The notes under the pieces: generated by a model
Databases searched by the model: none
Told to the model about the DNA's origin: nothing
The model's input: only the letters and a program-made list of their open reading frames with translations
Position numbers and translations under genes: made by a program
Assembly (NCBI GenBank): GCA_963575745.1
Contig: CAUYUJ010007413.1
Location: 10,001 to 74,000, forward strand
Length of the DNA stretch: 64,000 nucleotides
From: Prorocentrum cordatum
Lineage: Eukaryota > Sar > Dinophyceae > Prorocentrales > Prorocentraceae
Direction of reading: 5' to 3'
Part shown: in pieces, positions 60,094-64,000 of the stretch
How the letters are laid out: every line of letters starts with the position of its first letter
Numbering within the stretch: the stretch's first letter is position 1

Positions 60094-62129
60094 GTCCGTC
60101 CTATATCGTCGCTGAGCGGAGCACCAGAGCCCAGTCGAACATCTCGGAGAATTGCAAGTCCGTGTTTGCCAGGTTCGGCGATGTCAACATCCAGAGTGGG
60201 ACGGACCTGACGAATCAGCATACCGCCTGGTACCTGGGCATGGCGTTTCCTTTCACGCTGCCGCGTGCTGTTGGCGGTTACGACGTCCCGAACCAACTTC
60301 GTTGGCGTCGACCAGAGACGAGAGATCTCCCAACTCCACGTGGGCTTCTGCACAGGTGGCTCGAGCCGTCAGTGGGCGTAGCCCAGCGGAAACTACCGAA
60401 CGCGCATTTTGCAATGGTGCCAGCGACCACAGTGAGGTTGTTTGATCTCACGCGCGGCTTGCCGCAGCGGATAGAAGGCCAGTTCCGACGCACTTGGGGC
60501 TTTGCGCCGGCCTTGTGGAATCTATATTTTCGTGAGCGCGTCAATCTCGGAGCAAGCCTGAGCATCAAGCGAGGGGAACGGTTGCAAGGCCAAAGCGCAG
60601 AGAGCGTGGAGACCGACGCTGCCATTGCCGCTGCTGATTTACTGCAGAAGCTCGAGAAGGGTTACTACACGTTACCCGATGGCAGACGCCGAAAGATCAA
60701 CAATGATGCCAGTAAGCTGATTTTCGCAGTCGGCCTCGGCAACCTGCAGCGGCGACTCTTGGCTGACTTCCGCTTTCGATGCCGGGCCATTCCAGGCACG
60801 CAGGAGATTCGGACGAAGATTGGGCACCTGGGGATCTGGGCTTGCGTCAACTACGGGAATGGCATATTCTGTACTATTTCCCAGGGAGAACGGCATAATT
60901 ATCTAGCGCTCAGGCAAAGCAGATACCGCCAGGACGATCCTTTCGTTGCAGGCGAGAGCAGGAGGCAGAAGTGGGCAAAGAGCGATTCGCCGAGCCTGGA
61001 GCCGTCGCCAGAGGACGCGTTTGAGGTCAACATTCCTGGATATGACACGCGGCGCTTGTTTCTTGCAGAGGACCCCTTGGCCGCCTCCAACGCATTCTTC
61101 GTGCAGATCCGCACGGTCTTGGCGACGATGCTCGGAGTGCGCATGTGCCCTCGCTGTCCGCAGTGCTCTGAATCTGGATCGCCGTGCCAGGACGCCCTCG
61201 GCAGCAACGCTGAAGCCATGGGAGGCATTGCCGGGCGCGTGGACGCTTTGTTCGGCGCCGTGGAGGCTCAGAAAACGACAGGGGGGCTGCATTATCATTT
61301 TTTCATGTTCGTTCAGCGCCTGCACCAGTTCGCCACGCTGAAGGAGATCGCCCAGAAAATCGAGGAAGGTCTCGTGAATGCGACGGAGCTGAAGCATTTC
61401 CTCGTGCAAATCTGCTGTGAGAGATATCCCGACGTGGACCACTTTGCTAGAGAGAGGACTTCGCTGGAGCAGAACTTCCCGACGTACTCGGAGTCGTATG
61501 ACTGCTCTGGATCGCCAGCATGGGGGGAATTCAAATTGGGCCGATTGCCTCGGTTCTTGTATGATGACGCGAGAGCCGGTGTGGGCTGGTCAGCGCAGGG
61601 AGCTCCAGGGGAAGCTCAGAAGCTCGGCCTGAACTGCGACGGCGCCACCTTCAAGGATAAGTTCAACGGCGCTCTACAGTATTTCATGTGTCGGTGCCAG
61701 CACCACATACATCGACTGGTGATGGATTCGAAGACCAAGCAGGAGAAGCGTTTGGTGCCCAACGCCTGCGCCTCCAAGAAGAACAAGAGAGAGTGCAAGC
61801 ACGAGGCGCCGTGGACCAACAGAGTGTCCCCCGAGTGGATGACGGCGCCGCTGCTGGTTTGCAAGGGCATCGCCAAGAAGTTCACGCTGCGCACAAGCGG
61901 AGTCCGAAATTGGCTGGGGCAAACTCTCGGACTGCGCAATGAGGAGTGGCTGAACGGGTGCATGCCGGGCCTGTGCGTCGCTTTTGCAGGGGGCAACAGT
62001 GACGTGAAACCGAATGACCGACTGCCGATCATCGAGCAAACGCATGAGACTTGCTGCAGGAAGAAACGCTGCATCATGAAGAAGCAGAGTCTGGGGAGAG
62101 CCACTCTAGCAATTCAGTCACGCAGGTAG
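60039..62129 (+). CDS. Helitron Rep domain
   Basis: A 696-codon frame; no convincing start of its own (its first codon is GTG inside the preceding gene), so I regard it as a continuation. Residues ~280-300 (IFCTISQGERHNYLALRQSR) and ~345-370 (LAEDPLAASNAFFVQIRTVL, then MCPRCPQC) lead to GRVDALFGAVEAQKTTGGLHYHFFMF with His418-Tyr-His420, the HUH metal-binding motif of rolling-circle nucleases. The region is close to the Helitron-helicase-like domain by eye. The partner Tyr motif is missing from this frame and appears immediately after it in another frame. The frame stops at 62127-62129 in the middle of the Rep domain. Confidence 0.75.
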   Translation: MATPPEPARRVQDFVSALSPSYIVAERSTRAQSNISENCKSVFARFGDVNIQSGTDLTNQHTAWYLGMAFPFTLPRAVGGYDVPNQLRWRRPETRDLPTPRGLLHRWLEPSVGVAQRKLPNAHFAMVPATTVRLFDLTRGLPQRIEGQFRRTWGFAPALWNLYFRERVNLGASLSIKRGERLQGQSAESVETDAAIAAADLLQKLEKGYYTLPDGRRRKINNDASKLIFAVGLGNLQRRLLADFRFRCRAIPGTQEIRTKIGHLGIWACVNYGNGIFCTISQGERHNYLALRQSRYRQDDPFVAGESRRQKWAKSDSPSLEPSPEDAFEVNIPGYDTRRLFLAEDPLAASNAFFVQIRTVLATMLGVRMCPRCPQCSESGSPCQDALGSNAEAMGGIAGRVDALFGAVEAQKTTGGLHYHFFMFVQRLHQFATLKEIAQKIEEGLVNATELKHFLVQICCERYPDVDHFARERTSLEQNFPTYSESYDCSGSPAWGEFKLGRLPRFLYDDARAGVGWSAQGAPGEAQKLGLNCDGATFKDKFNGALQYFMCRCQHHIHRLVMDSKTKQEKRLVPNACASKKNKRECKHEAPWTNRVSPEWMTAPLLVCKGIAKKFTLRTSGVRNWLGQTLGLRNEEWLNGCMPGLCVAFAGGNSDVKPNDRLPIIEQTHETCCRKKRCIMKKQSLGRATLAIQSRR

Positions 62130-64000
62130 TTACGAATGGATATTTCGGGGGATACATTGGCAAGCGACAGCCCGCGGGCACTTTGGAGACCAAGAAATGC
62201 GTAGACAAGCTGTTTACCTTGAGGGCGAAGATACAGGGCAGGGGGGAAGCGGCGCAGCTCAGAGCAAGCAGCGGGAGACTGATAACGGAACTCGAGATGA
62301 ACAGCACGTGCCGAGGCGCCGTGGAAGTGTGCAACCTGTGCTGTAATCTGGACCAGAGCGACCTTCTGAAGGCAGAGTGCATCCGGACGTTCCACGAGCA
62401 TTCGATTGATGGGCGAGCGTGGATGAACAAGTTGGAAACATCCCAGAATGCGTCGCAGATGAAGGACAGCAGCGCGACGACGTACGCGCAGCCGGCTCGC
62501 AAACCTCACGTGAGGACAGACCGATCGAGAGTGAACGAGTTCGACGCCTACGGATATCGCCCTGTGCAGCACCCTTGGAAGTTATTGTCGGCGTACGAGT
62601 TCTTGCGGCAGTGGAGGTGCGAACCACTACTGGTTCCGACGCACTACTTGAACCGCAACCTGCCACCGCGAACTGCGTGGACAAAAGAAGGCCAACAATT
62701 AATCAGGAGCAAGCAGTACAAGGATGGGGATGTCGCCGCCAAGCCTGGAGAGCATTACATAGCAGTGACACCCGAGGCCGACGAGTATTTCGTGTTTCCG
62801 CAGGACGCAGGTGTCTTCTGCCACTCATGGGTTCTGGTCAGGAAAGCGAGGCCGGACGTGGTGGTCATCGAAGGCATGCCCATGCCCAGCGTACACAAAA
62901 GTTTTACGTACAACGCTCAGTATTGCAGTTTATTTCTCCGTCCCTGGACGCTCTATGGAGGAGACGTGACTGTGCCTCACCTGAGTATGTTGGGGATGGA
63001 GTCAACGGTACTGCGGCATTGGCAGGAGGCCCAGCACCAGTCGCCCCAAGTTCGAGCTTCGTGTAGGCTGACCAAGAAGACAACCACAACAGGGACGCCA
63101 TCGACGCTGGACAGCGTATCCTGGAAGACCGCTTGGGACGAGTACGTTCGCGGGAACGTGGTCAGCCAAGCGGCGGCGAAACTCATCCAGAGTTTCCTGT
63201 TGAATACGATGGCGTCGTCCGGCAAGGCGGCAGATGATCAGAGCGAGGCAGATGCATCGGAGGAAGAGCAAGATATGCCTCCGCTGAGGCTCCCTGGTGG
63301 AAAGTTTCAACAACTGCTCCAATCGGCCAAAGAAGAGGACAGCCTCGGCGAGAAGTGGACCGCCTCGGCGAAAGCGAAGGTGAAAGCTTCGGAGAACAGC
63401 CGAGCGAAGAAAAGTGCCCGACTGCACGAGTATGAACAAAGTCATCGAATCGGAGAGCGAGTGTGGAAAACGGAACCATCTGCCGTCGAGGCTGGCGACC
63501 GTGGATGCCCAGGAAACATCTTCGAGGATGCGTGCCAAGAGCACCTCGCAGCTCTATCCGCAGGTGGCACGAGCCAGAAGGCGCACGATGCTCCCTTCGA
63601 CGAGAAGCGAGATGCTGCTGCTTCGTTCAACCCTGCAGGCAATGGCTTGACCACCATAGACAAAGTGTTTGCTTCCATATTGGCGAGCTCGAAGATCCCG
63701 AACGAGAAACAGCGCCAGTTTCTCGAGCACTTCGTTCGACGTTTGAAGATTGAGTGGCTGGAGAAGCAACAGGGCAACGTGAACCAGAATTCCGGGGAGC
63801 CTCTGCTGGACGTAGTGCACGGATTTTCAGGCACTGGGAAAAGTGCCGTCATTGGGTGGATGCGGTATTTAATGGAAGATGGTCTCGGTTGGGAGCACGG
63901 CGTTCAGTTCGTTTGCTTGGCGTTTCAAAATGCCATGGCGGCGCAGATCAACGGTCACACGGTGCACCACTGGAGCGGCATCCCGGCGCGGAACGACGAC
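62048..64000 (+). CDS. Rep C-terminal Tyr motif and PIF1-like helicase start, continues beyond window
   Basis: This frame has no stop from 62048 to the end of the window. YFGGYIGK (62141-62164) gives Tyr-x3-Tyr-x2-K, the two-tyrosine motif that cuts and joins DNA in Helitron transposases, here 17 residues after the estimated frame change. Then come ~220 residues with Cys-rich and helical segments, a Trp/Tyr-rich region (YCSLFLRPWTLYGGD near 62925), and a charged linker. At 63821-63844, GFSGTGKSAVIGWM is a Walker A motif, followed by VCLAFQNAMAAQINGHTVHHWSG (helicase motifs Ia/Ib with the Thr-x-His pair typical of PIF1-like proteins). Most of the helicase lies to the right. The frame change from the Rep ORF falls between 62048 and 62127. 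Confidence 0.75.

Larger units (their letters stand above)
56581..64000 (+). mobile_element. Helitron-type rolling-circle element (OTU, Rep, PIF1-like helicase), right end beyond the window
   Basis: Four frames over 7.3 kb give, in order: OTU cysteine protease halves, zinc-binding segments, a Rep domain with an HYH metal motif, a Y-x3-Y-x2-K nuclease motif, and the start of a PIF1-like helicase. The last two with HYH are the defining domains of Helitron transposases. OTU-like passengers are known from some animal and oomycete Helitrons. I did not identify the terminal TC/CTRR sequences, and the 3' end is outside the window. Confidence 0.78.

Noticed and set aside
60366-60390. GTGGGCGTAGCCCAGCGG as a leader motif inside the Rep ORF
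   Set aside because: It matches at the palindromic core only, lies within coding sequence and has no ORF start behind it.

Overview
The window looks like nuclear DNA of a dinoflagellate. It is GC-rich, crowded with trinucleotide microsatellites and decayed retroelements, and every coding signal I could support lies on the + strand. At least seven short sequences resemble the dinoflagellate trans-spliced leader (core GCCATTTTGGCTCAAG). I cannot name the species. No rRNA, tRNA or CRISPR locus was seen, and hardly any ordinary cellular gene.

Layout. 1-3.5 kb: non-coding, with GGA, TCC and ATC microsatellites. 3.5-8.2 kb and 9.6-14.15 kb: two related LINE-type retrotransposons (APE-like endonuclease, reverse transcriptase, zinc fingers, conserved C-terminal domain), both frameshifted. 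14.8-17 kb: broken multi-pass membrane-protein gene. 17.1-18.8 kb: about eight degenerate ~200-bp repeats, each encoding a Cys-rich domain. 20.6-26.2 kb: broken Ty1/copia-type element (gag, protease, integrase, part of RT, RNase H) with a candidate primer-binding site. 26.3-26.9 kb: (AGT)n tract.

27-64 kb is the most unusual part. It is built from repeated modules in one order: a ~25-30-bp minisatellite whose units start GTGAGTCGTTCGGGC; a block with the palindrome GCGCTG-N3-CAGCGC; a spliced-leader-like sequence; the leader motif GTGAGCTTAGCTCCGC; then an ORF and a tail. The ORFs behind this shared leader differ: an SF1 helicase (33.6-37.9 kb, with deletion derivatives at 27 and 30 kb), an all-helical protein (40.6 kb), a coiled-coil protein (44.2 kb), an RPA-like OB-fold protein (45.7 kb, no leader directly in front), an Arg/Ser-rich protein (53.4 kb), and finally an OTU protease + Rep (HYH and Y-x3-Y-x2-K) + PIF1-like helicase. 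That last set is a Helitron-type element running off the right edge.

The working model is a family of Helitron-like or composite mobile elements. OTU, Rep, RPA and helicase are the functions expected for rolling-circle transposition. The minisatellite repeatedly sits at one codon position inside the OTU-domain coding sequence. Most frames carry frameshifts or stops, so most copies are probably dead. All similarities were read by eye, without alignment or database search.
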